A program made the translations under genes and the position numbers. From NCBI GenBank assembly GCA_949825025.1, contig OX463778.1, positions 54,748,364 to 54,812,363 of the forward strand: 64,000 nt of DNA. The letters run 5' to 3'. Below, piece by piece: positions 1-11,419 of this stretch. The notes beneath the pieces are model-generated. The model had not been told where the DNA came from. It did not search any database and saw only the letters and a list, made by a program, of their open reading frames with translations. This DNA is from Siphlonurus alternatus. Taxonomy: Eukaryota; Arthropoda; Insecta; Ephemeroptera; Siphlonuridae. How positions within the stretch are numbered: the stretch's first letter is position 1; every line of letters begins with the position of its first letter.

Positions 1-228
1 AGTGACAACGCTGACCATATGATGACAATATTACGTATTGTTAGAATTAGATTGGTACAAAGAAGCCCCCGAATACAAAGCAGAAGAAAGCAGAAATATG
101 ATATGGCTACAGTATGCATACTGTATACATATCATTATATTCATTGCATACAACTCCGCCCGGCCCAAGACGGTTATATATATGCATACAGTTTACAGCG
201 TGATACAGTAATGCAGTAAGACCAATAT

Positions 229-949
229 AATAAATTAGATGAAATATCATAAAATCGGTTCAGCATGTAACAAAATACATGTATTTATACTTACAGTAGT
301 AAGTAATCACCAAAAATAGTATAAAAAAAGATATTATTTCGGGAGAAAAGTTACCGGCTAATATTTAACATGGCGGAATGCGCAAGTTTATTTACGAAAT
401 GAAAGTACAGTCTCTGGCAAAATAAAATAAATATAAAATGTCACTATATTATCGACTAAAAATCAAAATTAATGCAAAATTATTAATATTCTTTTTATTA
501 GAATATTTTTTTCACCTTTTAAAATGTAATTAACTAATGAATAATGAGTTTTTTCAAATGAATTGGAAACAGTAGTAACAAATTCATTGTGCGTAGTACT
601 GTACAGGCTGCAGGGACGTGCGATTATTCGAGGCAGGGAAAGTAACTGTACTATATCGAACAATATCAATACGATTATCGATTTTAGAAAATTAAGGCAC
701 CTAAATAATTTTTCTTTTCTTTTTTATAATTTCCATTTTCTCATGTGACGCGATCAATTAATGTCTGCAATTTTAATAGACAAAAGATGGGGTAATTTCT
801 CATCTGTTTGCAAAAATTTTGATGGTGATTGGAAGGATGAATGTCGTCGGAACAACACCAACCGTTGAAAAATATTAAAAAGAAAATGAAAAAGAAAATA
901 TGCGCCTATATAATATAAACCTTTCTTAATTTTATTATAAATATTAATG
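229..949. other. AT-rich, no feature recognised
   Basis: Duplicated at 23165-23882. Short frames on both strands have no family resemblance. Nothing regulatory can be supported. Confidence 0.6.
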
Positions 950-998
<49 letters not shown>

Positions 999-1249
999 AG
1001 CAAAAATTGATATAGTTTTTTAGATAAAACTATTATGGTGAGAATATCATTGGAAATATAGCGGCCATTAGTTAAATCAAATCAGCGTGATTTTCAACTA
1101 AAAAAAAAAAAAATTAAAATCTAAAAAACTGGACCAAATAATAATATTTTTTTAATGAGAGAGTGAAGTCATTTTGTTATTTATGATTTCATCTAAATTT
1201 TATATTTTTTGCCACCAAAAATAATTACAATAGTGACAATAATCCTTAA
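950..1249. mobile_element. Family W MITE, partial, with long poly(A) (copy 1)
   Basis: Inverted relative of 13684-13980: GCGGCCATTAGTTAAATCAA and a right end GTGACAATAATCC followed by TTAA at 1246-1249. The left end is lost and is replaced by a run of about 45 A (951-995), which is only about 19 A in copy 2. Confidence 0.78.
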
Positions 1250-1375
1250 TGCTTGCTATCTATTATACAACACAATTATAATACAACTGAATACAACACT
1301 ATTACACTACCCCTGGTGGGTAGGCAGCCCAACGTACGCCACTAGCAGCAGCAATTGCAGCAATAATTCTTATTT

Positions 1376-1838
1376 TTTTTAGAGGCAGATATAAGTGCAC
1401 CTAAAAGCCATAGAAAAAAATTTCAAAACAATTTAAGGTAGAGATAACGTTGAACAGCTGTTCGACGTAATCCCCTTTGATTAACATGTAAACCTTAGCA
1501 AATTGACAAAAATTCTGAAATTTTTTTGAGAGGCAGATATTAGTGCCTAATAAAAAAAGCCATAGCAAAAGTTTCAAAAACATTTAACGAGCCGATTTTT
1601 TTAAAATAATTTTTTAGTTTGGCTCTCCATGGGAAAGCCCTATGCTGAAAATTAAAAAAAAAAATTAAAAAAATCGGCTCGTTAAATCGTTTTGAATTTT
1701 TTTCAATGGCGTTTAAGCACTAATATCTGCCTCTCAAAAAAATTTAAGCATTTTTTTTTTTTTTTTAATTTGCCAAGGTCTACATGTTAATCAAAGGGAA
1801 GTACGTCGAACAGCTGTTCGGCGTTATCTCTACCTTAA
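1376..1838. mobile_element. Family A TTAA foldback MITE (copy 1, a), inserted into a relative
   Basis: TTAA at 1433-1436 and 1835-1838 flank ends beginning GGTAGAGATAACG. Long inverted arms share GAGGCAGATATTAGTGCC and AACGAGCCGATTTTTT around a central GGCTCTCCATGGG. A CAGCTG lies 18 bp inside each end. Bases 1376-1432 are a piece of another family A arm that stops at its internal TTAA, so this copy appears to have landed in a relative. No coding capacity. Confidence 0.88.
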
Positions 1839-2086
1839 ATACTGTAGTATAAAAAATTATTAAGAAAATGACAAATAATAACCCAACGTCCTCTACTCAA
1901 ATTTGTAATACAACATTTCATACAGATGAAATTACTTCAATTGAAAATAAAACACACATTAAATAATTGATTACATTATTAAACACTCATTATGCAACTT
2001 ATTTGTTGTTATATAGGTAAAATTCAATATTGTTTTATGGAGATCGCGGTCCCGACAAAAATAACAATGCGCATGGTACAGGTACA

Positions 2087-2132
2087 GTGATCTGACGAGA
2101 CCCGTTTAAGCGCACTGCGCCACACCTCCCAC
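2087..2132 (-). mobile_element. 5S-SINE head fragment (copy 1)
   Basis: Inverse of the first 46 bp of the 42848 SINE head (GTGTGGCGCAGTGCGCTTAA, then CGGGTCTCGTCAGATCAC). It is cut off within the 5S-like region and sits in AT-rich sequence. The duplicate is at 24991-25036. Confidence 0.8.
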
Positions 2133-3550
2133 AATGAGAATTAATAACATCACAAAACGAAAGACAAATCACAAACCTTACATTACGACTCTAATAATAT
2201 TAATATTTTAATAATCATATTTAGTCAAAACAGAGCTAGAATACACTACATGATAAAGGTTGCAATTGCAGAGCATACAATATTAGTTCAAATAATACAA
2301 TGGTTGAAACCAAATAAAAAAACAATTTAATTCTCGCATTAGCAATACACTACCGACTTAAAATAAATTTCGAACTGACAGTCTCATCACTTGCAATTTA
2401 GTCAAGTGTGCAACTCGATAGTGCAGCTAGGCGAGTGTAATAACATATTACATTATATACTCACTTAAAGTGAAAACAGTGCATCCTGTATAGTTTAATG
2501 TATTAATTATATTTACTATGCCGCGTACTTCTTCATATTTTTTTTATGTATCACATTGCACCATGTAAAATTATACTGCAGTATGTATTGATCACTATTA
2601 TTATATAATCCCGATCTCCACGCGATCTACCGCGCGATCTACTCCTACCCGCGCGGTGTGCGGCCGATGCGTTTTTGCGGCAGAGCGGCGGCGTCAGAAC
2701 ATCGGAGAAGACGCTTCGCTCTGCGCTGAGCCGGCTAACCGTGTCAAATCATTATGTATCTAACGTGATAAAAACAATACTGTGACAATTTCTATATGCA
2801 GTGTAGTCAACATTATTATTAAATTTTATAAGCTATTTAATTAATTGTAAGCTATATAATATATACAGTCTCGTAAAGTTGTGACTTTTTATGTCAGTTT
2901 GGCTTCGATCACAATCATCATAAAGCATTAATTATGGTATTAATGTTATGCAATTATATAACATTGCTGCATGCAAAATAATTCGCAATAAACCATGCAA
3001 ATATATAGCATTGCTGCATGCAAAATAATTCGTAATAAACCATGTGGAGAATTTATATTATAATTATTAAAAAAAAATAAAAAAAATATATATTAATCAG
3101 CATCAGCCGCTATTATTAATAATATATTTATAAATTATGAATAAAAATATTCATAAAATTAAAAATGTAGTAAAAAAAATGTAAAAAAATAACTGGTACT
3201 GCAAATTTACATTTATAATATTTTTTTATATCTTACATGCATGTTGCTAATTAAGAATTCTATTTTAATTTAAAGTTTTTCTTTCCAAAGCTGCATGTAA
3301 ATTAGGTAATTATAATCTGTCGCAATTAAATCAATGGCACAATAACTTTCACGTTTCAACCTGGTAAAATATAGAGATTATTTGTTATCAATTAACTTTT
3401 TTTTTCTTGTTGCTTGCCATGCTTCTAAATTATCTAAATTTTAACAACTGAAACAATATAGTTGTAACACAATACACCGTAATACTCGTATTACAACAAC
3501 ATTTGTTTACATTATTGAAATATTCCCGTTTTATTATTCGACTTGTATTT
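2133..3550. other. AT-rich spacer with older-duplication sequence
   Basis: Apart from the GC-rich patch at 2617-2745 it holds only AT-rich sequence shared with 15890-18850. The two near-direct units TTGCTGCATGCAAAATAATT at about 2962 and 3011 are a local 50-bp tandem duplication. Confidence 0.6.
2617..2745. other. GC-rich patch (copy 1; copy 2 at 26143-26271)
   Basis: CpG-rich block in an AT-rich setting: GCGATCTACCGCGCGATCTA, CCGCGCGGTGTGCGGCCGAT, GCGTTTTTGCGGCAGAGCGG. An inverse piece is at 43303-43368. It could be an old promoter or a repeat core. No open frame. Confidence 0.5.
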
Positions 3551-3689
3551 GCGGTCAAAGCGGCCAGCTTACGTGACAACCGAGGTCACACAAAGATTGG
3601 TGAAGGATTTCCGGCGATCGTCTTATCGCCGTGACTCACCTTCTCCCGTCAAAACTTTTATACTTGAACTAAACGTCCAGCTATAGATA

Positions 3690-3999
3690 AGCCAGTGTGG
3701 CCTAGTGCAAGTATGCCCGCCTCGCATGCAAGAGGCTCCAGGTTCAAAACCTACCTCCAGCACGACTTTTCCACCAACCGGGGGGCAGTGGAAGAGGAAC
3801 ACGAGACGGGGGGAATTTTTTAATTTTAAAATTGAAAACCACCCCGAACAAAAAATACATGGCAAAAATTGCCATGTACTTTTCATTCGGGGGGGCTCTC
3901 GCACTCGCTAACATGAGAGGCATGCAGGATTTTTCAATTAGCAAAACTCTACCTTCAATACAGCGATACAGCCGTTTGGAGCACAACTTTTTAATTTAC

Positions 4000-4040
<41 letters not shown>

Positions 4041-4041
4041 A
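3690..4041 (+). mobile_element. tRNA-derived SINE with (ATT)n tail (copy 1)
   Basis: A Pol III A box (TGGCCTAGTGCAAG, 3698-3711) and B box (GGTTCAAAACC, 3741-3751) lie 30 bp apart, as in tRNA genes. Between them CTCGCATGCAAGAGGC resembles the anticodon arm of tRNA-Ala (CGC). The body continues through CCACCAACCGGGGGGCAGTG and GAACAAAAAATACATGGC to an (ATT)n array ending near 4041. It is too divergent to be a functional tRNA. Confidence 0.8.
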
Positions 4042-4329
4042 ATTTATTATTACAAAATAATTCAACGGGAAAAAAATGTTTTTAATGACCACGGGGTCAG
4101 TTGTTATTAATATTATTATTATTATTTTTTTTTACCAATTATGACACTACAAATTTATATTTTTTACTATTCTACATTTTATTTAATTATATTTTATTTT
4201 CATTTTACTTTTTTAATTATTATTTACTATAGTTTATGTATTAATTTTATTATTTATTATTAATTTTTCTTAAAAACAAAGTCTGGAAGAGACAACAAGA
4301 ACTTTTTTTGTATACTTTAATTTAATTTC

Positions 4330-4583
4330 TTTAAAATTATGCAAGAAATGTGCTTCAAGTGGTGGCTCTATCCTTGGAAGGAAGGGTCAAGCAAGTTTTC
4401 CTCGTTGAAAAATACAAACCACATGCCAATCAGCTAGACGAGTGCGAGACCCCAGTCAAGAAATTACCTGAAAGAAAAACATGCGAAAATGCGGCCTACT
4501 TACATGTCTATCGGTTAGGTATAAGAATAGGCTCGCCTAAGCCTCACCACAATAAAGCAAAAATATATTCTATCCTATTATAG
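4330..4583 (+). other. Conserved open segment of unknown origin (copy 1; copy 2 at 27859-28112)
   Basis: A 77-codon frame (from 4350) differs from copy 2 by one residue (LGIRIG versus LGVRIG). It includes ALSLEGRVKQVFLVEKYKP, ECETPVKKLPERKTCENAA and PKPHHNKAKIYSILL. The DNA ends CACCACAATAAAGCAAAAAT and looks like the 3' end of a retroelement or processed transcript. Not recognised. High identity between copies reflects recent duplication, not selection. Confidence 0.35.
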
Positions 4584-4584
4584 C

Positions 4585-4962
4585 TTAAGGTAGAGATAAC
4601 GTCGAACAGCTGTTTGACGTAATCCCCTTTGATTATCATGTAAACCTTAGCAAATTGACGAAAATTCTGAAATTTTTTTACAGGCAGATATTAGTGCCTA
4701 AAAGCCATAGAAAAAGTTTCATAACATTTAACGAGCCGATTTTTTTTAATTTTCAGCATGGGGCTTTTCCATGGAGAGCCAAACTAAAAAATTAATTTAA
4801 AAAAATTGGCTCGTTAAATTTTTTTGAAACTTTTTCTATGACTTTTAGGCACTAATATCTGCCTCTCAAAAAAATTTCAGAATTTGTGTCAATTTGCTAA
4901 GGTTTACATGTTAATCAAAGGGGATTACGTCAAACAGTTGTTTGGCGTTATCTCTACCTTAA
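4585..4962. mobile_element. Family A TTAA foldback MITE (copy 1, b)
   Basis: A 378-bp palindromic element flanked by TTAA (4585-4588 and 4959-4962), with GGTAGAGATAACGTCGAA at the left end and its inverse at the right. The right CAGCTG is mutated to CAGTTG here but intact in the duplicate at 28114-28491. Confidence 0.9.
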
Positions 4963-5559
4963 ATAAAGGGGGGAAAAACTTGAAAACCATAATTACGTAA
5001 TATAATGCATGTTGAAATAAAAATGATCGGAGCCAGCTAGTTGATTCCTCTTTAATCAATTTTAAAGCTTTAAAGAATATAATATTTATATTTCATTATA
5101 ATTATATTTCCTGAATGAAATATTAAGAACAAAAAATATATTTTTCAAAGAAAATTCTCACTAACAATTAATATATATATACATATTATAGTTAATTCCT
5201 TAGCAAATATGATTAAAGAAGTTTAAGATTTATTTTAAGAGTGTTAACACAAATTTTATATTTATTTTTAAAGCTGAGTCAAAATAAGTATCCTAAAAAT
5301 TGCAATTATCCGTGCTGTAACATGCAATCTGTTCCCAATAAGGCTCGACATTGAAATTAATTTATATTTTATGATTAACCTCAGTTACTTCGGAAGCTCG
5401 GAGTCATGAGATTTCCTTTAGAAGAAATAAAATGAAATCTTAAAAATTGAAGTGTTCTAAATCTAACTCAATCAAGCAACTTCAAGATGTCGGTTTTCTC
5501 AGAACAGCTCAGTTTCTAATTTTCGACCAGAAGGCTCCAGAAGACTAAGATTGAATATA

Positions 5560-5826
5560 GTAGAATAATCATATGGTTAGCGCTGTCACTTTGACATAAT
5601 AATAATAATATTTGTTTATTGGGATAAGTAATACAAAAGAATGGGGGGGAAAGACATGAGAAAACAAAAACAAAAACAAACAACAAAACAAGAGATGAAA
5701 GCTTAAGATAAAAAAAAAAAATAAAATAATACATAATAAGAAAAATATGAATACATAACCCAAACGGTGCATTGCTTTCTTACCTGCCATGTCAAAGTGA
5801 CAGCGCTGACCATATGATGGTTCTAC
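5560..5826. mobile_element. Family Z element with 37-bp inverted ends (copy 1)
   Basis: The left end (CATATGGTTAGCGCTGTCAC) and right end (GTGACAGCGCTGACCATATG) are inverted over about 37 bp. The interior (5597-5789) is an A-rich strand with TTTGTTTATTGGGATAAGTA and CAAACGGTGCATTGCTTTCT and looks like a foreign piece. The same ends form the palindrome at 22855-22960 and the start of both duplication copies. Confidence 0.8.
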
Positions 5827-5951
5827 CATGCTATATTATAATATACATACTGATGGCGAGTCCCCTACAAGTTTTGTTTGAATTCAAAGACAATGATTTC
5901 CGACATCTCAAATTGACTACTGAAATTACTTTAAAGTTCTAATAATTACAC

Positions 5952-5954
<3 letters not shown>

Positions 5955-5993
<39 letters not shown>
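5955..5993. repeat. (TA)n microsatellite (copy 1)
   Basis: About 19 units. The same site in copy 2 (29494-29561) has about 34, a strong length difference between duplicates. Confidence 0.95.
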
Positions 5994-5998
<5 letters not shown>

Positions 5999-6605
5999 CC
6001 ACAAACAAAAGCAACAAAACGCAACAGTGACACACGCACATAATAAATTGGCCTACTTCTTATCGGCGGTGGTCTTTAAAACCATAATAGAAAAAAAAAA
6101 AATATTAATTTAAAGGCATAGACATGCACACAATAATTATATTAGAAAACATTTCCCTAGCACGGTGTATTTAATTAGACAAAATTACCATCTTGCACCT
6201 TTAACATTTCTAACTTGCTGAACTTGAGGTTTGCAATCAATCAATCGAAGGTTCATACAGCATTGCCTAATTGACATTTAATAAATACACTGTTCGCAAT
6301 TAACATTAAAGGCAGCAGCCGGATCTCATTCAAACCGTTCTTAATAAAAGGGGAATTATATTGATTGTAACTAAAATCATCATATCTTTTAATTATCTCA
6401 CCATGAAAAAATTAAAAAAAATATTTACTTTAACGCAGCAATAACGCCAGTTCAACCATAGCACAAGAGGAGGGGAAGAAGTAGTGAAAATAGCAGCAGC
6501 TGATTGGTTGTGAGCCCTGTGACGTAGTAGTGAACATCCCCACCACTATACATTCGAACGGCTCAGCATGACCCTGTTAACTACTAGTACGTACAAGTTA
6601 ACAAA

Positions 6606-6812
6606 TTTTTTTTTTTTTTTTTTTTTTTTATACACCCCTAAGAGCTTACAGCTCGCGGCGGGGTACTGGGTAGGGAACGGATAGTGGCCACGGCCTGCAT
6701 GCTTACGCGTCCCAGCATTCGCTGAGGTGAGACTTAGGGAACCGTGGAAAACCTCAGTCAGGACGGACACCTCTACTTTTTCTCAATGGACCAAAGCGAT
6801 GTCCAAAGCCTA
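6606..6812 (-). mobile_element. SINE with shared 3' domain and poly(A) tail (copy 1)
   Basis: On the minus strand: AGGCTTTGGACATCGCTTTG, GTCCATTGAGAAAAAGTAGA, CTGAGGTTTTCCACGGTTCC, GCCGTGGCCACTATCCGTTC, AAGCTCTTAGGGGTGTA-type end and a 24-A tail (T run 6606-6629). The body matches that of the 5S SINE, without the 5S head. Confidence 0.82.
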
Positions 6813-8234
6813 TTTTCTTTCTCGGTTGCGTAAAACGTGCGCACATGCAAATTTTTAATGTTTTTATTGAGTTTCCTGATTAGTGTAGATCAAAAATAGG
6901 TCATTGAAAGCCCGGATGGGTCCTTTAAAACAAATTAAAACTGCCAAAAACTCGGTGAAAGCTGCAACTTGAATATTTTAAAGTTATTGGCGAGCGTTAG
7001 TTTTGCCTAGCAATAAACAGTTGATTCAGTTTTGATAGTCTGATGTTGTTTTCAACGACTTTAGCTCATATACAATGGGGCATTCAGAAAGTATTATTTA
7101 GGACTTGATGATTAAAGGCTGGAAAATTGGATCTCGAAAACATGTAAATTTTTTTCTAAAAAATTTGGTCTTCAGTCAATAACGCTCGAAAAAAGGTACA
7201 ATGGTATTTTTAAAGTGAAAGATTTTGGAATTTTCCAGACATGTTTTAGTTCCTACTACCCTGAAAGCATGATAATCCTTATCATGCTAAAAACATCTGA
7301 GGTAATGTAACTTGACCTGGGGAGTGCAAATATGAAGTAATTTTCAAGGTCACAACACAAACAAAAAACCCGGAATTTGCAGCTCTAAACTTCAAATGAG
7401 TAAAAACGATAAACTCGATACAAAGACAAATCATTTAAACTCGATCACGCTGAAAACATGAGAGCATGTAATTGGATTCAGGGAGATTAAATATTAAAGA
7501 ATTTCCAAAATTCACATAAAAAACAAACAAACAGATTTTGAAGCATCACCGGTATACATCAAGATACCTAGCCAATCTCATGTTTTTGTAGTCATTTCAG
7601 ATGACAATATGAAATGGAAAATTTCAAGTAGGGCGTGGTTTTGATTTTATCATTCAGTTGATCTAATTTTATTACTAGCTGTGAGCGACTGCCTAACAAT
7701 GGTACTTTTTATTAATTGATGGCTTTTGTGAGGGGCACTGTCAAATCTTCCCCTTATTTTAAATCCGAGTTAGGATTCATTATCTGCTGACACTGGATTA
7801 TTCAAGTTCGTAAGAGCTTAACCCTATAGCACAAGGCAATGCTACATTGGCATGGGGGTATAAGAAATGGGAGAAAAGTGAACCTTTGGCACATTCCAAG
7901 AAACATTATGGAAAAATGGCAAATTTTGTAGCAGCTTCTGATGCTCCATATAATTATATACTGTATATATTTCATTAGAAGATACAACTCGCTAGAAGTT
8001 ATTTATGCTGTAAACCATGATAAAACTAAAATAGATAGGTCCATCAGCCCTACGAATTTGGACTGATCTGCGCATTTTGGCCAAAAGCAACCAAGGTGAC
8101 GTCAGGTAGTGAACTCAAAACAGCTGGTCCGTTGCACGAGGGGCCCCTACCAAAGCAGAGTTTTTGTTCAACATTAGCGAGAACGTTGCTTTTTATTTTA
8201 TCTCAAATTTGATATTTATTTGCAATACTGCCCA
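6813..8234. other. No gene seen; duplicated spacer
   Basis: Matches 30394-31815 almost exactly. It contains AT-rich sequence and an unremarkable 61-codon frame (7802-7987). No repeat family, exon or promoter could be supported. Confidence 0.6.
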
Positions 8235-8432
8235 GGTAGCACAAATTCATTGGCACAATATTGGCTGAACATTGTACCATTGGCAGAACATTGATCATAT
8301 ATTTCAATGTTCTATCTATATTGGCTCTATATTGAAAATCAATGCTTATACAATGATTGATTATCAATAATGATACAATGTTGTATGTATATTGGTCATC
8401 TAATTATTGAAATTTTTATATTGCACCAATGA
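8235..8432. repeat. ATTGG-rich degenerate repeat (copy 1; copy 2 at 31816-32010)
   Basis: Begins CCCAGGTAGCACAAATTCAT and continues with repeated, partly inverted ATTGGCACAATATTGGC, CATTGTACCATTGGCAG and ATATTGGCTCTATATTG motifs. A long T run with (GT)n follows at 8518-8560. Confidence 0.6.
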
Positions 8433-8514
8433 AAAAAGTACAAACTTGTTTATATAACCCTAACTTTAGGTACTGCAAATTATATAACAGGGCTAAAAGT
8501 TTTTTTTTCTGTCC

Positions 8515-8561
<47 letters not shown>

Positions 8562-8730
8562 TACACTCTTGAAAATCTTTTTATAACATAGCATAGCCTT
8601 TTTAATAACATATTACCCATTTTTTTCCCTTCCAGTTGCTAGTTTTGTTGCCTAGGCTTTGATCATCATATTACTTTCAATGAAAATCTAAATTCCTCCT
8701 GCCTTGTAAAATGTAATTAAAATTTGAAAG

Positions 8731-8853
8731 TTACTCACCATCTTCACCTGGTGGTGATCAAAGAATTTCCAGTTTGGAGCCGGCACGGCCAGCTCTGAGA
8801 AGACGTTTTGCAGCAGTCGAGCAATCAGCTCACGCACTTGGAGTGGCCGATCT
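8731..8853 (-). CDS. Candidate exon J' (copy 1), unrecognised
   Basis: Duplicate of exon J with the same open frame and donors. The upstream-extended open frame spans 8688-8966. It starts MLFYVKKVASFSQTDLC and runs through the exon-like part and on past the donor. The absence of any change between copies is compatible with recent duplication and does not prove coding. Confidence 0.38.
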
Positions 8854-9115
8854 GTCAACATCAAAAACTTTCTTTCAGCGCTTGAATACAATGAGGTGTT
8901 GCTAATAATAGCAGCACACAAATCTGTTTGAGAAAAAGACGCTACCTTCTTAACATAAAACAGCAAAAATTGAATTAAAATTGAACATTTCTGTAACTAC
9001 AGTAAAAACTCATTATTACGTAACTTGTTGTTAGGTAAAACTTGTTATTGAATAAAGAATATTGTGGTCATAATTAGCATATTAGAAGGTCATATTACAA
9101 CTACGTTGATAATAT

Positions 9116-9746
9116 CAAGTTTTTTATTGCAGAAATGAATAGAGGGCATCAAATTATGACACTCTAAATTATTCAGAGGTCAAAAAGCATTGCTAAAAAG
9201 TTTCTAGGTTGGGTTTACACCCACACCCCTTTTTCAAGTCCTATCATTTTATTAAGGGGAAAGTAAAACAAGAAAAGAAAAATCCCACCCATGAAAATTA
9301 TGAAAAAAAATTAAAATGTTCTCCTTTACATCCCCTATCAGTAGCTATAAAAATATCAGGTATACAAATTCAAGCTGGTTTTTGAGTTATGAATTTTTAA
9401 AGTTGATTATTTTAACATGCTGTATATAGAGAAATCGAACTTCCATGTTAAAGAAGTCAACTTTAAAAATTAATAAATTGAAAACTAGCTCAAATTTGTA
9501 TACCTGATATTTTAGCTACTGATAAGAGATGTAGAGGAGAACTTTTTAAATTTTTTTCATAATTTTCATGTGAGGGATTTTTTTTAACATTGGGCGTGTT
9601 ACCTGACCCTTAAAGAAGTGATTTACTGTACTTTCAATATGTTAATTATATAAAAAATAGTTCCTGGGCTCTAAACAATTAGGAAAAAATCAAAGTAGCA
9701 TAAACTCATCATTTCTGCAATAAAAATTTCCATGCAAGTTGTTCAT
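9116..9746. mobile_element. Family Y foldback, split by a TTAA MITE (copy 1)
   Basis: The outer halves (9116-9251 and 9614-9746) share TTTATTGCAGAAATGAATAG and TCATTTCTGCAATAAAAATT as inverted ends, plus a central GGTTGGGTTTACACCCACAC. The halves are separated by 9252-9613. It lies in intron I'-J'. Confidence 0.8.
9252..9613. mobile_element. Family B2 MITE nested in a family Y element (copy 1)
   Basis: TTAA at 9252-9255 and 9610-9613 flank a 362-bp foldback with the family B2 interior and right end GGGCGTGTTACC. The flanks (9116-9251 and 9614-9746) are the two halves of a family Y foldback, giving the order of insertion. The duplicate is at 32815-33176. Confidence 0.85.
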
Positions 9747-9850
9747 TGTTTACTGAGCAAATTTGGGCAAGGAACATAAAATTTTAACTTTTCTTAAGTA
9801 CAGTATTGTAGTTATTCAAAAATAAAAATCAACATTTACAAAGAAATATT

Positions 9851-10016
9851 GGGGGGCATTCACAAAGCACTTTAACCCCCACTTCAGCCTTAATTTTTAT
9901 CCCTGGTGCTAAACCAGTTGCTTAACTTGTTTAGCCTATGGATTAACACCATTTTCAGCACCAGGGATAAAAATCGAGGCTAAAGTGGGGGTTAAAGTGT
10001 TTTATGAATATCCCCC
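9851..10016. mobile_element. Small palindromic MITE (copy 1)
   Basis: A 166-bp near-palindrome: GGGGGCATTCACAAAGCACT, TTTATCCCTGGTGCT and their inverses AGCACCAGGGATAAAAAT and AAAGTGTTTTATGAATATCC. It sits in intron I'-J'. Duplicated at 33414-33579. Confidence 0.85.
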
Positions 10017-10115
10017 ATTGAAACTAACTACCGGTATTTAGTGGAGACTTGATAGAGGAATTAATTCTCAATCATCAGAGATTTTGTCAGTAAAACCATG
10101 GCAAGTTCTGCTCAC

Positions 10116-10259
10116 CTGAGCTCCGGGCTGCAGTTGTCTGAAGATGATTGACTTGTCGGCTCCACAGGACGCCATGCCGAGCTGGTTGTGTTGGGTGAGG
10201 AATTTCACCGCCGTGATCGAAGAGCTGTGATCATCGAGCGTCTGCAGGAAATTGTAGTC
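10116..10259 (-). CDS. WDR62/MAPKBP1-like: WD40 exon I' (copy 1)
   Basis: Duplicate of exon I with an identical peptide ([21 protein letters not shown]). To its left, down to base 1, no further WD40 exon is visible. If the gene continues, it does so outside the window. Confidence 0.94.
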
Positions 10260-10299
10260 CTGCGAGAAAAACGGGGGGTCAGATTGTTGTCAATGTACC

Positions 10300-10490
10300 T
10301 CAGTAGCCAGTCCAATGGAACCAGCTCGTTGTCAGGAGTCTATATTGAACTGGCTACTGAACCTTCTATGATGACTCTTTCTTTGTTATTTATGTTAACA
10401 ATTGACATAGAAGATTCAGCAGCCAGTCCAATATGGAACCAGCTCGTCTTCAGGAGTCCATAGAATTGGCTACTGAACATCCTACTACGA
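10300..10490. repeat. CAGTAGCCAGTCC hairpin repeat in intron H'-I' (copy 2 at 33863-34053)
   Basis: Two direct units (CAGTCCAATGGAACCAGCTC and CAGTCCAATATGGAACCAGC) alternate with inverted ATTGAACTGGCTACTGAACC. Spurious open frames on both strands cross it. Confidence 0.78.
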
Positions 10491-10515
10491 CTCCTTCCTT
10501 GTAAAATGGACTCAC

Positions 10516-10641
10516 CTGGTCTACATTGAAGACATGGATAAGCCTGTCCCTGGAGGCGGATGCCAGCAGTCGCTGACCGGACTCTGGTAGTGAGTACTCC
10601 AGACAAAGCACCTCTGCGTCGTGGGCCTCTATCCGACACAC
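10516..10641 (-). CDS. WDR62/MAPKBP1-like: WD40 exon H' (copy 1)
   Basis: Duplicate of exon H with an identical peptide ([26 protein letters not shown]) and identical splice sites. Confidence 0.95.
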
Positions 10642-10989
10642 CTGTGTGAGAAATGAGAATTAGACTTCAAACCTTAGTTTTAAAAATAGTTCAGATAGTA
10701 CATCAACTGATTCAAACTTCAGAAGATGTCAATAAAAAACAGCTGATAGAATGGTAGCCAATACGAAAAATAAATCATAGAATTGTAACATTTTCTAATA
10801 TTTTTTAATCATTTTTTGTAAAAATTGAAATTGTTTTATCACAATGTTCTTTTTCTGCAGCTATATTTAATAACATGAGACTGTCTGCTTCAAAAAGTCT
10901 CTTTGACTTTCTGATAAAGTCTACCGATACCTTTCAGGTATTGTTTTATCAAACAGTCACAATGTAAGTTATGGAAAAATGTTGTTCTG

Positions 10990-11285
10990 TCTACTAGCGC
11001 CAACAATGTCATTACATTCTCTGCTCTGGTTCTTTAACTGGAATGATTTTTTCTAAAAAAAAAAATAACAAATGCGATGCTTGTTGGATAATTATTGATT
11101 TTTTTAGACATTTTATTTGTCTAAAAATTAATTTTATCTACATTAATATACCACTTGGTACATTGTGACCATAAGTTAACATGTAAATCAACAACTGTCC
11201 CATGTTTTTTCACTCATAGGACAGACATTACCAACACTACTTTGTTTACAAACAACGAGCAGAAGATTTTGGCTTTGTGTCAGTA
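10990..11285. repeat. Intronic foldback-like repeat R (copy 1)
   Basis: TAGCGCCAACAATGTCATTA, CATTCTCTGCTCTGGT, TTAACATGTAAATCAACAAC, GGACAGACATTACCAACACT and AACAACGAGCAGAAGA. The same blocks recur at 21950-22175, 34553-34845 and 39795-40055, always in or beside this gene's introns. Confidence 0.75.
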
Positions 11286-11419
11286 GTAAATAAAATATTC
11301 TAGGCATTTTGACTTTTTTTGTGTATCATGCCATGGAGTCAATTTTTTTTATCATTTAGGTCTTAAGTTTTCAATGATTTTATAAGCCTATAAAAATGTC
11401 TTTTTAGTTTTGGGGGTCT

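Noticed and set aside
19..219. 66-codon frame repeated at 22904-23155
   Set aside because: Identity comes from the recent duplication. Low-complexity AT content and no family resemblance; no evidence of selection.
3698..3760. Possible functional tRNA-Ala
   Set aside because: A and B boxes are present, but acceptor and anticodon stems do not pair properly and the sequence continues into a repeated SINE body.
4585..4962. Palindromes considered as CRISPR-like or rho-independent terminators
   Set aside because: The setting is eukaryotic. The repeats are dispersed, TTAA-flanked foldbacks without spacer arrays.
10340..10639. 99-codon frame starting in exon H'
   Set aside because: It is an alternative frame across exon H' and the hairpin repeat. 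The correct exon frame is fixed by the WD40 match.
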